This document shows, one piece after another, positions 32,565 to 44,207 of a DNA stretch of 64,000 bases. How positions within the stretch are numbered: position 1 is the first letter of the stretch; the number at the start of each line of letters is the position of its first letter. Origin of the DNA: Batkoa obscura (lineage: Eukaryota > Entomophthoromycota > Entomophthoromycetes > Entomophthorales > Batkoaceae). A program made the position numbers and the translations under genes. The notes beneath the pieces are model-generated. The model ran no database searches and was not told where the DNA came from. It worked only from the letters and a program-made list of their open reading frames with translations. The stretch is from contig JASVEC010000013.1 in the NCBI GenBank assembly GCA_030770535.1, positions 496,001 through 560,000 of the forward strand. The letters are read 5' to 3'.

Positions 32565-35500
32565 TTAATACAGTGGTGGTGATAAAGGAGGTGTATACCC
32601 CTTCCTTTTCTCCACTTCCGCTTCCTTCCCCTCTTCCCCTCCTTCCACATTTAGTCTTATCATCTCCTTCTCTTCCATTTGATTAAACACTTCCAGTTCC
32701 AACCAATCTTCATAATTACACATAAAATCGATATCTAAATCCAAATTATCATTATCATAACCGGAATGAGCTACTAATTTAGTTAAGTTCATTTGTTTCA
32801 TTTCATTTATTAATAGCACTTCTTTTTCTCTTTCAAGGGTTGGTGAATAATATTGAGTATTTTGAACACTTCGTTTAGTACTAAATTTTGATAATGAATT
32901 CACTGATTTTGAATGGTATACTGTTTTTGTAGTACCACTGGAGCTTGTTGTTGAATTGGTATCATAGGCACTATAAGATCGTTGTGGCATTACTGGCATC
33001 ATGGAAGTCATATTACTCTTATTTGCATCACTTAAATTACTTGCATTATTACTTTCCATTGGATTTCCCATTAATAAAGTATAACATTCTATTTCAGGAT
33101 AATAATATTGATTATAGCCATTAATTAATTGCTTAATAGATAATGTTTGTTGTTCTATTGAAGAACCAAAATCATAGGGTAAGGCCCAATTTTCATTAAG
33201 TCCTTGAGTACTAGTCAGAAAGATTTGGGTAATGATTTTCATATTGTTTTGTCGCCATTTACGACCTAAAAAGGGAATTTGAGATTTAAAGATTTCCATA
33301 ATGTAATGGTTCAGTTTAGGATGTCCCACTTTTAAAACGCGTTTTAAAATAGCCTAATAGAGAATAAGTTAGTGAGGGTTGGTATAAATTGAGCTAACTT
33401 ACGGAGGATTTAAATTGAACTAGCATAGCAATTCGAGCTAATTTTTCTTTAGTTAATAAATGTAAGATTCGAAAAAAATTGATAGATGTATATATATTTC
33501 TACCCGATGGAAAGGGTAACTTTAAGCTGTTGGGTTCTTCTTTTTTATTTACATCTAATTAAGAATTATTATTAAATTTAATCTTATTAATAAAGATTGA
33601 TTTATTAATTACCTTTGATTTTATTACTTGGTTTCAATAAAGCTTTGAAAAAACTAAATAAATATTAAAAATTAATTAATTAATATTAAATAATTATTAA
33701 ATGATTATTATTTCTATAATTATAGTTGTAAGTATAATTAATTAATTCAACTTACCAAAGATGATCACATTCATTTCTTATTTTATTAAATGTATTGAAA
33801 TCTTGTAAACCATATAATTTTAATATTAATAAGATACCATTCGAATCACTTATCATTTGAGAATAATATTCAAATTTCGTTGCATGTTGAACTTTAAATC
33901 CTTTTAATAATATTAACAATATGGACGAGATTGCTTTAGCTACTATTTCTTTATGTCGAATATCATCAATTTCATCTGCTGATAAATGAATAGGTGTATC
34001 AAATGGTGGCTTTAGTTCCCCATCTTTATTACCTTTGTTAAATATTGAATTAATTAATCAATTAATTAGTATTATGTATTATATGTTATATATTATTATT
34101 ATAATAATTTACTTACCAAATGGATTTTTTTGCATTTGCATACCCATCATCATATTATCATTATTATTATTACTATTAGATTGTGGTGATGGTATTGTAG
34201 CTAACAATAATTTTAATAATACAATAACAATGGAATGAGATTCAGGCAATAAATCTATCTATAAATAAAATAATAAATTATATAATATAATATAATATAA
34301 TAACAAAATGAATCAACTTACATATAATTCTTCTATTAAATTTAATTGAAGTTTTAATATCCTATCTTCTTCTTCTTCTTGTATTTCAATTTCATTTAAT
34401 GCTATTGTTGGTGTATTTTCATTTTCATTAACTTCTTGATTATTGTTTTTATTATTTTTATTATTATAAAAATTATCTGGTAATTTGGTTTCAGGATCAT
34501 TAAATAAATCAAATAAATCAATAGAAGTATCTAATAATTGAATAAAATCTAATGGAAAATATAAATTATTAATAAATAATTCCGCTGCTTCTAGAATTGG
34601 TTTAGGAGCAATAGAATGCTGTTTTGTTAATGGTAATAAAAAAGGGGAATCAAAATTATTATTATTATTATTATTATTCATTAAATCATTGTTTAAATAG
34701 TGTTTCTGTTCCAAATTATTATTCAATATTCTCGGTGAATGAAATGCCCATTTTGCTAATGTTGGTGGCGTTGTATAATATAAATTGCTTAATTCCGAAA
34801 AACAAGATGGATATTTTTTACTAAATCTATAAAAAAATAAATTATACTCTTCTGGTTTGACTTTAGGCTGATCTAATAAATAAATAATTTAGTATAATAT
34901 AATATTAATAATATCCTTATAATGTTATTTAGTTTACCTTTACTAGGTTTTGATTTTAAGTTATAATTTTTTCTTTGAAGTTCTTTTAATTCTTTAAACG
35001 TACTTAAATCACCATAAATCGTTATTAATACTTTCCATAATAATAAAAGTACCTATCAATAATATAAATAAAAATATAATTAATTTATTATTATTATTAT
35101 TGTTATTAATATTGTATTAATTCTTGTTTAATATTAAGTTACTTACTTTTTTAATTGGATAACCTTTAAAACTTTTTTCTTTTAATTTAGATATTAAATT
35201 AAACAAAAATGGACATATTTTAGGTTCAAGTGAAACTAAATTGATTATTATTATAAATAAAATTGTTTTGATTATCATTAATAATAATGTCAACTTACCC
35301 AATTCTTCTAAAAAATTTATATTATTTTTATTCTTATTGTTTTCTTCTCTAGGTCTATTAACCTCAATTAAGAGATATAATAATGATAATAAAATACTCA
35401 ATTCCAAATTAATTTCATTCATTTGATTGGTATCAATGGTAGATCCGCTCATAAATAAACTAAATAAATATAAAATAGAACATTAAGTTTATAAATAGTA

Positions 35501-36282
35501 AATAATAAATAAACTTACTTTACTAATTTATCATGTTGCATACTAGCCATTTTTAAAGCTTCAAAATAATATTGAATTGCTCCCAATTTTTTTAATCGTT
35601 GGTTATTTTGAATTAATTGATTAACATGTTCTGTTGATGTTTCATGATCTCCAAATTGACCTATTTAATTTTAAAAAATTTAAATTACTTACATTTATTA
35701 TTATTATTATTGATTGAATTTTACCTTGAGCAAAATATAATAAACATTGACTTGCTCTGAATCTTCTATCTCTATCTGCATGTTCTAAAGATTCTAACCA
35801 AACGTGTAAAATAGTTTGGCTTTCTTGTTCTGAATTAGAATACCAATCTAATTTCAATTCCAATTTAATATCTCTTCTTTTTTAAAAAAAAAAAAGTAAA
35901 GTTAAAACTTACCACCACAAACATCTAAAAAGGTCTTTTGGTTATCAATATGTCTTGTTAATTCAGTATATGAAAAAAATTCATCAATTTCTTGAGCTAT
36001 AGAGAATTGTAAATCATAATCAAAACTTGATTTAATTTCTTTAAAATCTTCTTTTTGTTCTAAATAATCTTTAATTTGAGTAATTGTTAATGAATCTTTG
36101 ATATAGCTTTCTTCAGAAGTAGATGATATGGAAGATGGATCGGTATATTTCTTTTCTTCTTTTTTGATATTTTGGACCAAATGGTATTCCGCTTTCATCC
36201 GTTGTTGAAAGCTGGATTTACTGTTGCTAGTGTTGGTTGAGTCGAGACCAAATATAGGCTCCTTAGGAAATTGAGTACCCAT
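32565..36282 (-). CDS. FAR11/STRIP1-like STRIPAK complex subunit, twelve exons
   Basis: Assembled from splice sites. Exons on -: 35913-36282, 35725-35871, 35519-35660, 35299-35459, 35147-35235, 34938-35052, 34322-34872, 34117-34258, 33756-34032, 33613-33653, 33403-33554, 32565-33353. All phases join without a stop to give 991 residues. The N-terminal part (TRHIDNQKTFLDVCG / DIKLELKLDWYSNSEQE) fits the N1221 domain of the STRIP/FAM40/Far11 family. The C-terminal half (HKEIVAKAISSILLILLKGF, YSQMISDSNGILLILKL) fits the DUF3402 part. These proteins scaffold the striatin-interacting phosphatase and kinase complex, which in fungi controls cell fusion, septation and TORC2 signalling at nuclear or endomembranes. 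Asn-rich inserts in exons 7 and 8 are lineage-specific. Introns are about 40-120 bp. The gene is divergent from the metallopeptidase at 37305. Confidence 0.88.
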
Positions 36283-37304
36283 TTTTATTATTATTATATT
36301 TTTTGTTGTTTAGATGATATTTGTAACTTTTTAAAAATTATTAAACTAGTAAATAAACAAGAAGACTTAAATAAAAGTGCCATAAAAAATGCATATTAAT
36401 TTAAAAAAATCAAAATTCCAGTTTTTGTAAATTTTTGAAAGTATGACAAATTGCTTTCTCAATTCAATATTTATTTTTTCAATCGGAACCCTTATTTTAT
36501 ATCACTGATATTAATCAATACCAATGATAACAGATTCTTTTCCCTTGTCGTATTGATAAAAGTAGTCGATATGTAAATGTAGAAATATTGATTTGAGATA
36601 ATAGAATATGATTTATTTATTATAAACAGATTATTAAAGTAATAAAAAAGAGGAACTATAATAGATGAAATTGAGTAAAAAACATCATTATTATGAATTT
36701 AAGATTGTTTTATAAATTAATAGTTGAAAATATTTTAATTTTAGTTTACTAGTAATATTTTTACATTTTATGTGATATAAAAAAATAAACAAATTAGTTT
36801 AAGTTAGAAAGAAATGTAACTTTGAATTTGGGAACTTTTATGAGAATTTAAGCCAGTTTTGCCCAATTACAAATAACTGCTGAAAACTGGTTAGTTATTA
36901 GGCAAATGGTTTGAATTCTTGTTCTAGTTTTCAAATTTCAATCTGTATTATTTTTATTAAATAGACTTTTAAATTAATTTTAGAACCTTTAAAATTTTAC
37001 GCTTTTAGTTATCATATTGTTTAATAAACAATAATATAAAATAAAACATCTTATTTTTATTTTTATAGGTTCTATGACATAAACAAAATTTAAAGAATGA
37101 TATTATTAATTCAACATCACCACTTTAATAAAAATCAAATACAAGAATTAAAGTTCTCGAAAAACTTATCTAATTTTCTAAATTTAGTCAAAAGTTCTAT
37201 AAAATTCATTTCTACATCTGTTCTTGATAGATTATAATTCATTACTCCTAATTAATTTCGCTTTTCTTTTTCTCTTCATTTTTCATTTTGTTTTAAAAAA
37301 TTAA
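36283..37304. other. Divergent intergenic region
   Basis: About 1 kb between the starts of the FAR11-like gene (-) and the first metallopeptidase (+). AT-rich; no element recognised. It must hold both promoters. Confidence 0.5.
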
Positions 37305-38654
37305 ATGTTAGTTACTAACCATTTCCTTCAATTACTTACTTTGTTGTTTTTATTATCATTTATAACTTCAAAACAAACAAACAATTCAATTCCATCAAAA
37401 TGTTATGATCATTACCCTACATTTAATAAAAATGGACCAAAGAGTATAATAAAATCGAATGATTGTAGTATTAATCCAAACCAACTTCAACCCCCTACTT
37501 CCCTATTGAAATCTAATTATGGTAAATATAATGGGAATCATACCATGATAACATCTTCTGACAGTAAAGTACAAGTATATTTATCTTGTGTCGGTACAAA
37601 AGATTTATGTAATAATATACAAAATGGGTTTATTTCAACGGCATTATTTTTAGAAAATATTATTAATTTTACTCAACCTATTTTAATTAAAGCTTCCTTT
37701 TATCCTTTTTGTCAAAGTATGGGACAATGTCCAGAAGGTAACTCCTATATGGTAGGTCAAGCAGGGCCATTAAGAAGTTTACCTATTTCAGATGATAAAG
37801 GAGTAGTACGATTATATCCACAATCATTACATAAACAATTAATAACTTCTAAAGAAGAAAGTACTAAATATAATCAATATGATATATTTGCTGAATTTAA
37901 CTCAGAAGCACCTTATTATTTTCCTAATTCTAAAGTCAAAGGTGGTGATAAAGTTAACTTTTTAGATGTAATTTCTCATGAGTTATTACATGGCTTAGGT
38001 TTTGCTAGTTCTATTAATGATAATTTCAATACTGGTTTAGTAACTTTCTACCCGGATATTGTATTAAAAGAAATGAAAGATTCCAAATTAATCAAAGTTC
38101 AATTTATTCAATTTATATTTGATAAATTTTTAGTAATTAGTAAAGCAGATAATTATGTAGAAAAGTATTTAAATTTATTTAATCAAAACAATTTATTGGA
38201 CCCAGTAAACCCATTAAAAGAAGGAAGTAAACTAGAAAATATAGCAAAGGAATTAACAAAACAAGTGACTATTAAAGATAATTTATTTTTTCAAATTAAT
38301 AAGGATACTTTGATTACATTAGAAACTTCCTTAGTTCCTTATGCACCAGGCTCTTCCATTTCTCATTTAGATAAATCCAAGTATTTAAATACAGCTGATT
38401 CTTTAATGTGTTATAGAATGGAAGATAAAGATATTTATCAAGTTATGAAATCAATTGGGGCTTGGAATACAGCTCCTTATGGACCAAACACATTAGCTAT
38501 CTTAGAAGCTATGGGCTATACATTAACTAAAAATCCATCTCAAGAACATTCTTATAATATGTTATATTCCCCTAATAGTCATTCATCTACTATCAATTTT
38601 AAAGTTAACTTAAGTTTTTTCTTTATACCCTTGATTTTAAGTTTAATAAATTAA
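37305..38654 (+). CDS. Secreted metzincin-like (M8/leishmanolysin-like) metallopeptidase, tandem copy 1
   Basis: 449 residues. It has an N-terminal signal peptide (hydrophobic LLTLLFLLSFITS) and a hydrophobic C-terminal tail (FFFIPLILSLIN) that suggests a GPI anchor. The zinc motif is HELLHGLGF: His225, Glu226, His229, then the metzincin glycine. The position that normally holds the third histidine of HExxHxxGxxH is Ser. A candidate distal ligand is His354 in SISHLD, 14 residues before Met368 in DSLMCY, which would be the Met-turn. This split arrangement is that of leishmanolysin (M8). Cysteines are plentiful in the N-terminal half. A 334-bp tract (residues about 304-414) is identical to copy 2. 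Single exon. The family call comes from motifs, so confidence in the enzyme class exceeds that in the exact family. Confidence 0.85.
   Translation: MLVTNHFLQLLTLLFLLSFITSKQTNNSIPSKCYDHYPTFNKNGPKSIIKSNDCSINPNQLQPPTSLLKSNYGKYNGNHTMITSSDSKVQVYLSCVGTKDLCNNIQNGFISTALFLENIINFTQPILIKASFYPFCQSMGQCPEGNSYMVGQAGPLRSLPISDDKGVVRLYPQSLHKQLITSKEESTKYNQYDIFAEFNSEAPYYFPNSKVKGGDKVNFLDVISHELLHGLGFASSINDNFNTGLVTFYPDIVLKEMKDSKLIKVQFIQFIFDKFLVISKADNYVEKYLNLFNQNNLLDPVNPLKEGSKLENIAKELTKQVTIKDNLFFQINKDTLITLETSLVPYAPGSSISHLDKSKYLNTADSLMCYRMEDKDIYQVMKSIGAWNTAPYGPNTLAILEAMGYTLTKNPSQEHSYNMLYSPNSHSSTINFKVNLSFFFIPLILSLIN
38214..38547 (+). repeat. Conversion-like tract shared by the two metallopeptidases (copy A)
   Basis: 334 bp identical at every position to 41271-41604, spanning the putative third zinc ligand and the Met-turn. 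Sequence on both sides differs clearly between the genes. Confidence 0.9.
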
Positions 38655-38734
38655 TCCATTTTAAAATTGAAATTCAATAACTTGAATCTTAACGAGTAGG
38701 TAGCCCCCTATCTCAATGATTTTTTTACTCACTT

Positions 38735-38868
38735 TTAAATTAAACAAATTCTCGAAAGGTAAGAAGCTGCTGCATTCAATTTCTTTTTAATCCCAAAGTG
38801 AAAATCATGAACTTGCGCCCTATTTTCCATTTTAACAGCGGATTTCTTTACTTCTTTCTCTACTCGGA
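38735..38868 (-). CDS. Probable last exon of an unidentified spliced gene
   Basis: A stretch of ordinary, non-AT-skewed codons on the - strand. It ends with TAA at 38735 and begins after a possible TAG acceptor at 38869. Readable residues include VEKEVKKSAVKMENRAQVHD, then FHFGIKKKLNAAASYLSRIC, followed by LI and stop. The basic, helical character is unlike the intergenic background. I do not recognise the protein. A second coding-like stretch on the same strand at 39347-39456 may be an earlier exon, but I could not join them in phase. Confidence 0.4.
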
Positions 38869-39346
38869 CTAAGCGTTCACGTTATCACTTCCCATTTTCC
38901 CCTATTCCCCATTGTTGTTAAAGCCATTTACTTTTTGACTAAATAAAAACATTATCTCTCGGAATAAACATCGAAATAAATGTGTAATTGATTTAATACA
39001 CAATAGTATGAAGCAATAAATAAAATAGAAGGGTCAACTTTGTTTTGAATAATTGGTATTTAGCTTCAGTTATTTAACTAGTGAGAAGATCAAATTTTCA
39101 TTTTATGAAGGAATGAAAGTGCATTGTTTAGTCCAAAATTCAAACAAAGAAGAAAAGAAATCGACATAAGAGTGGTTTACATCTTTTAGTCAAGGAAGTT
39201 ATGATGAATTCTTAATAATGACTGCAATCATAGTTCTTTAGAGAAAAAAAGTAGGCCTTAAAAAAATGATGTTTTTTGACTGGACCATGAGATAACTTAC
39301 CTGTTAAAAAAGAAACTATGTGTTAAAATGTTATGTTTTATCTTAC

Positions 39347-39456
39347 CTATTGAAGAATTTTAAATCTCCCAAGTCTTCAAACTTTCTTCTGATATCAGAT
39401 ATAGCAACATATTTCAAAGTGTTTGTTAATTGTCTTAAATAAATCAAACCTTCCAT
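39347..39456 (-). CDS. Possible exon of the same unidentified gene
   Basis: From an ATG at 39456 the frame reads MEGLIYLRQLTNTLKYVAIS, then DIRRKFEDLGDLKFFN. It ends at a good donor (GTAAGA, just below 39347), and a TTTTTAG acceptor lies just upstream of the ATG. Codon use is coding-like. No family is recognised, and the link to 38735-38868 is only positional. Confidence 0.35.
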
Positions 39457-40367
39457 ATGAATGATTAATCTAAAAAGATAAACAAATAGGATCCAGTTTT
39501 GGTTACGAAAATCGATGAGTTTTAAAGAAATAAATCAATACTGATAACCTATTTTTTCTTAATGTTTGTGGAGGTGAGGGGTTATAGTTGATTGTTTTTT
39601 ATAATAAAAGATGTTTGTGAATAAAATTAATATACTGGAGCTAAAACTTACTAAAGGTAAGTGGAAGTATCTTACATGTATAGTTAAAGTCTTTAAAACA
39701 TGCATATATAAATTGAAGATCTAAAGCTTTTTAATATTTGTTGTTATTTTACTCAAAGGAGAGTTTATTTTGTTTTTGTTGAAACTAGAATTAACTATTT
39801 ATATAATCATAAATGGCAAATCTTGCTTTTTAGATATGTAGTATAATACTTTTTTAATGAAAATTTCTACCTATTTTTAACTTTAAAAAGTGAGTCATTG
39901 AAATGCAATTAGTATTATCATTAAAGCGTTATTAGAAAAGTAAAAAAAAGACAAATATTTACTCACTTTTGTCAATGTTGTACAAGTTAATATTTGACTT
40001 ATTCTTAAAATCAAAAGTGATAAAAATATAGATAGGTTAAATATTAAACAGCTATTGTTAAGTATAAAAACATTAAAAATCATCAATACAATCTACTAAA
40101 CCGCTAATAAAATTATTAATTTTAATGCATTTAATCATTTTTATAAATAAACTCAAGAATAATAGGCATATAATTTAATTAATAAATTACGAGTTACTCA
40201 AAGAAATTATTTAATATTTAAATAAGTAAAAAGTTGTACAAATGTTCACTTTTACCTTTAATACTATAATACATTAATCCTAATTAATTTGCTTTCATAT
40301 AAACTGTATATAAATAAAAAAATTCAAATGAATTTCTTTTATATTTCATTTTTTTTCGTTAAATAAT
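39457..40367. other. Intergenic region before the second metallopeptidase
   Basis: AT-rich. A minus-strand GTAAG-type donor after a short ATG frame near 39690-39720 (MHVLKTLTIH) might belong to the unidentified gene, but its phase does not fit the exon at 39347-39456. Nothing else is seen. Confidence 0.4.
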
Positions 40368-41711
40368 ATGTTATTTACCAATCATTTTTCTCACATACTA
40401 AGTTTATCTTTTCTATTATCAGTTTCAACATCACAACAAATAAATCCACCAACAGTGTCAAGGTGTTATGATCATTATCCAACTCATAACAAATATGGAC
40501 TAAATAGTAAGCTAAAGTCGAATAATTGTAACATTAAACCAACCCACACTTCCAGAACATTATGGAAACGATTTAATCTTGGTCGACAAGATAAAAGTTA
40601 TAGAATAATAACTCCCACATCTAATAAAGTACAAGTGTATTTTTACTGTGAGGCCACTAAAGAATTATGTAAAAACATTGAAAATGGGTTAATTTCAATG
40701 GGTGTATTTCTGGAAAATATCATCAATTTGACTCATCCTATATCAATTCAAGCTTCTTTTTATCCATTCTGTGAAGGTAAAGATGAATGTCCTGAAGGGG
40801 ACAATTATATGCTAGGTCAGGCATCACCATCAAGAAGTTTCCCAATAGCGGATGAAAAGGGAGTAATAAGATTATATCCTCAAGCATTATATAAGCAGTT
40901 AATTTCCAAGAAACCCGAGAATGTTGAGTATCATCAATATGATATCTTTGCTGAATTTAACTCCAAAGTACCTTATTATTTCCCAAATTCAAGAATTAAA
41001 GGTGGGGATAAAGCTAGTTTTTTAGATCTAATTTCTCATGAGTTATTACATGGTTTGGGTTTTGTTACCTCCATTGATGACCATTTTAATAAAGGTTTGG
41101 TTACCTTTTTGCCTGATGTTCAATCTGAAGATAAGGACTCAAAACAAATTCAAGTTAGGTTTATCCAATTTGTTTTTGATAAATTTTTAGCCTTTAATAA
41201 CCCAAATAATACGATAGAGAAATACATGCAACTATTTAACAAAAACAATTTATTGGACGCCGAAAATCCTTTAAAAGAAGGAAGTAAACTAGAAAATATA
41301 GCAAAGGAATTAACAAAACAAGTGACTATTAAAGATAATTTATTTTTTCAAATTAATAAGGATACTTTGATTACATTAGAAACTTCCTTAGTTCCTTATG
41401 CACCAGGCTCTTCCATTTCTCATTTAGATAAATCCAAGTATTTAAATACAGCTGATTCTTTAATGTGTTATAGAATGGAAGATAAAGATATTTATCAAGT
41501 TATGAAATCAATTGGGGCTTGGAATACAGCTCCTTATGGACCAAACACATTAGCTATCTTAGAAGCTATGGGCTATACATTAACTAAAAATCCATCTCAA
41601 GAACGTTCTTATGATATGTTATTTACCTTGAAGAGTTCATCATCAATTATTATTAATGATAGTAATTTGCTTTTATTTTTTATTATGTTGATTTTAAGTT
41701 TAATAAATTAA
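40368..41711 (+). CDS. Secreted metzincin-like (M8/leishmanolysin-like) metallopeptidase, tandem copy 2
   Basis: 447 residues, a direct tandem paralogue of 37305-38654 with the same layout: signal peptide (LSLSFLLSVSTS), Cys-rich N-terminal half, HELLHGLGF (His224, Glu225, His228), then His352 in SISHLD and Met366 in DSLMCY, and a C-terminal hydrophobic GPI-type tail. The N-terminal two-thirds differ from copy 1 at many residues, whereas a 334-bp tract near the 3' end is identical. The last 26 bp around the stop also match. Single exon. An extracellular or wall-bound protease role is inferred. Confidence 0.85.
   Translation: MLFTNHFSHILSLSFLLSVSTSQQINPPTVSRCYDHYPTHNKYGLNSKLKSNNCNIKPTHTSRTLWKRFNLGRQDKSYRIITPTSNKVQVYFYCEATKELCKNIENGLISMGVFLENIINLTHPISIQASFYPFCEGKDECPEGDNYMLGQASPSRSFPIADEKGVIRLYPQALYKQLISKKPENVEYHQYDIFAEFNSKVPYYFPNSRIKGGDKASFLDLISHELLHGLGFVTSIDDHFNKGLVTFLPDVQSEDKDSKQIQVRFIQFVFDKFLAFNNPNNTIEKYMQLFNKNNLLDAENPLKEGSKLENIAKELTKQVTIKDNLFFQINKDTLITLETSLVPYAPGSSISHLDKSKYLNTADSLMCYRMEDKDIYQVMKSIGAWNTAPYGPNTLAILEAMGYTLTKNPSQERSYDMLFTLKSSSSIIINDSNLLLFFIMLILSLIN
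41271..41604 (+). repeat. Conversion-like tract shared by the two metallopeptidases (copy B)
   Basis: Identical over 334 bp to 38214-38547. Confidence 0.9.
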
Positions 41712-42226
41712 TCAACCTGAATCAATTTATTTTCTTTCCTTTTAATAAAGCACTTTTAAAATCGGCCTTATCTCGTTTCTTTTTCACCTCTCCACTAGTA
41801 TTTAGTATTCTACCTGACTTGTAGGATTATCCTTGTTTTTCTTTTGACTATAATAAAACACCCTATTAGGATATAATGTGTTTGATATCCTCCTAGGTTG
41901 TCTTATCTCATATAAAACTACTCTTTAATAGCAAAAACTTAACTCTAGCTTTCTTTTTCTTAATATGTCACATTCTTATTTTCCGTGAACTTTGCTCCTC
42001 CTTACTTTACAATGTGGCTATTATTGGTTCTTTCCACCACTTTTTGATTTCCTTTTTTCTGAGAGAATTCAATCAGCCAAGAGTGACCAAAATTCTGCTT
42101 TTTATATAAGACGTTTTTTGATTTGGTATTTCTCTAACTTTTAACCTCAGAAATTCCTTAAAAAAATTAAAATTCAAAGGACAAAGACTTTGAATTGATA
42201 AGATGTTTATTTTTTATAAATGAAAT
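41712..42226. other. Convergent intergenic region
   Basis: About 500 bp between the 3' ends of metallopeptidase copy 2 (+) and DBR1 (-). Rather C/T-rich; no feature recognised. Confidence 0.5.
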
Positions 42227-44207
42227 TTATTGAAACAAATTATCTATATCTACCAACTCACAAAATTTTTTTGTTTGAGAATTTGGATACCAATTTACAA
42301 CTTTTGGTAAATTCTCAATAGGGTCTAAAGAAGTAGGAGCTTCCGTTTTAAAATTTAATGGAATAGGGATCCCCAAACAATCTTTGTTCAACTCATTTTT
42401 TTCTATAATTTCTTGTTGGCATTGTTTTATTTTACTATTAACAAATTTTTTAATTATAAAATTACAGTTTAATTCAGTATAAAATTATTACCTTTGCATA
42501 CCCTCAAAATCCTGTATTTGTTTATTTACATCATAATTATAATCCAAATTCAATAAAGGATGCAATGCTTTTGTTATAGCTAACCAATTGATATCATAAC
42601 ATAATCTACCTTTTGGTAATAAATTATATAATTCTTCGTTTGCTATTGGAACATCTATAATCTAATAAGATTAGATTAATTTTTAGTTGCTATTATTAAA
42701 TTGTTGTCATTATTACTTCAAGATATTTTCTAGTTTTTCCACCTTTGACTTGGCCACATTTATCCAGTGATAAAAACTCTGTTGTTAATGTTGGCTCTTC
42801 TTCAAATGGTCTTTTGATGCTCCCATTTGCTAACTTGAAGTTAATACAAAATATAAAATAAATGAAATGGTATTTACCATTATCTACTATCGTTTCCTCG
42901 TTATTAATTTCTTTTTGACTTAAATCGTATGAATCATCTATAAAAAATATAAAATATTATAAGACATCAAGAAACTAATTTTACCGTTACTCTTTTGTTC
43001 TTTTTTCTCTTTTATATTTGTCTTACTTTCTACATTGATTTCATCATCGTTACCCAAATCAATTTCCAATTCATCTGGATTAACTTCGATTTCATCCGAA
43101 TTTATTTTAGTTTCATCTAAATTAATCTCATCATCTTCTAAACATTAAAAAATAAACAATATTATAAATAATAATATAGCTTTGATTATATTACCAATCT
43201 TCTGATTTCTTTTATTTTGTTGTTCACCGTCATATTGACTGTTCTGGTGATAAACCGTTGCTTTAAACTTCACATGAAGGTGAGCAGAAAACCAATATTG
43301 AGGTTTTAAATGATGTAATAGATACTCACTCGCTGGGCTACCCAATTGATTTTGGAATACCTTTTTACAAAAACATCAATATTTAATATTCATTAGAATT
43401 ATTATATCAATAGCTTACATCTTGTTTAAAAAAAGGCTTTAATTTACATAATAATTGATGATTCCCATATTTTTCAATATTATTTGGCCAATCATGGGAT
43501 AACATAATATCTGGTCTTTGATTTAAAAATGATAACTTGGTTACTTCATACTCTCTTGTATGATAAACGCTCCTTAAACTTGTAGGATTATATGGTGGTC
43601 TTTCATAGTGTCCTTAGTATTGTAATGGCTTTATTCAATTTCTATAATAAAGAATAGCTAGTTAAAAACATACCTTTGAAATAATCCCCTTCTTTATAGA
43701 TCCCTGATAAGCCTGATATCCTTAGTCCATTAAAAATAACACTTCCTGCTTTACCTAAGTAATAAATGTTTTTGGCTACCCAGCCACCATAGAATCTAAC
43801 AGCTTCCATCAATCAATCGTTTTCAAAAAATAAAAATTTATCTATAACTTACAATTCGGACAAATAATTCGAAGCTTCGTGATTTCCCCCAATAAAGATG
43901 GTTAAATACTTTGCCTCTTTAGTACCATTATAATACTCATGAAAATCATTCATTTGTAAATATTTTTTTGGCACTGATAAACAGGATAAATCGTTTGAAT
44001 TCCTAATTGACTGAAAATCGCCTCCGATAAGTACTAAATCTGCTCCACCTCGTCTTTCCACTTCAGAGTAGATTTTGTTTAATTCTCCATGACAACAACC
44101 TTCAATCGCTACCTTTAAATAGAAATTTTGGTTCAGGGTTAGTAGGTTGGTTATATCGGATGGTGAATTACTTTAACTTGATTTTGAGTGACTATTGGGA
44201 TCGACAT
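42227..44207 (-). CDS. DBR1: DBR1 RNA lariat debranching enzyme, ten exons
   Basis: Exons on -: 44172-44207, 43853-44112, 43674-43795, 43419-43612, 43195-43360, 42985-43137, 42878-42937, 42717-42829, 42492-42661, 42227-42434. All phases close to 493 residues. Diagnostic motifs of the calcineurin-like debranching enzyme are all present: [15 protein letters not shown] near the N-terminus, [23 protein letters not shown] and the distal SAHLHVKF. The C-terminal DBR1 domain ([10 protein letters not shown], then [12 protein letters not shown]) is also present, after an acidic Glu/Asp-rich insert (exons 6-7). The enzyme hydrolyses the 2'-5' bond of intron lariats in the nucleus, fitting this intron-bearing genome. 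Exon 1 is only 12 codons. Introns are about 40-60 bp with GTAA donors. It lies tail to tail with the metallopeptidase. Confidence 0.95.

Noticed and set aside
34035-35426. Small plus-strand frames between FAR11 exons
   Set aside because: They run antisense across introns and exons of the FAR11-like gene and have low-complexity Asn/Ile content.
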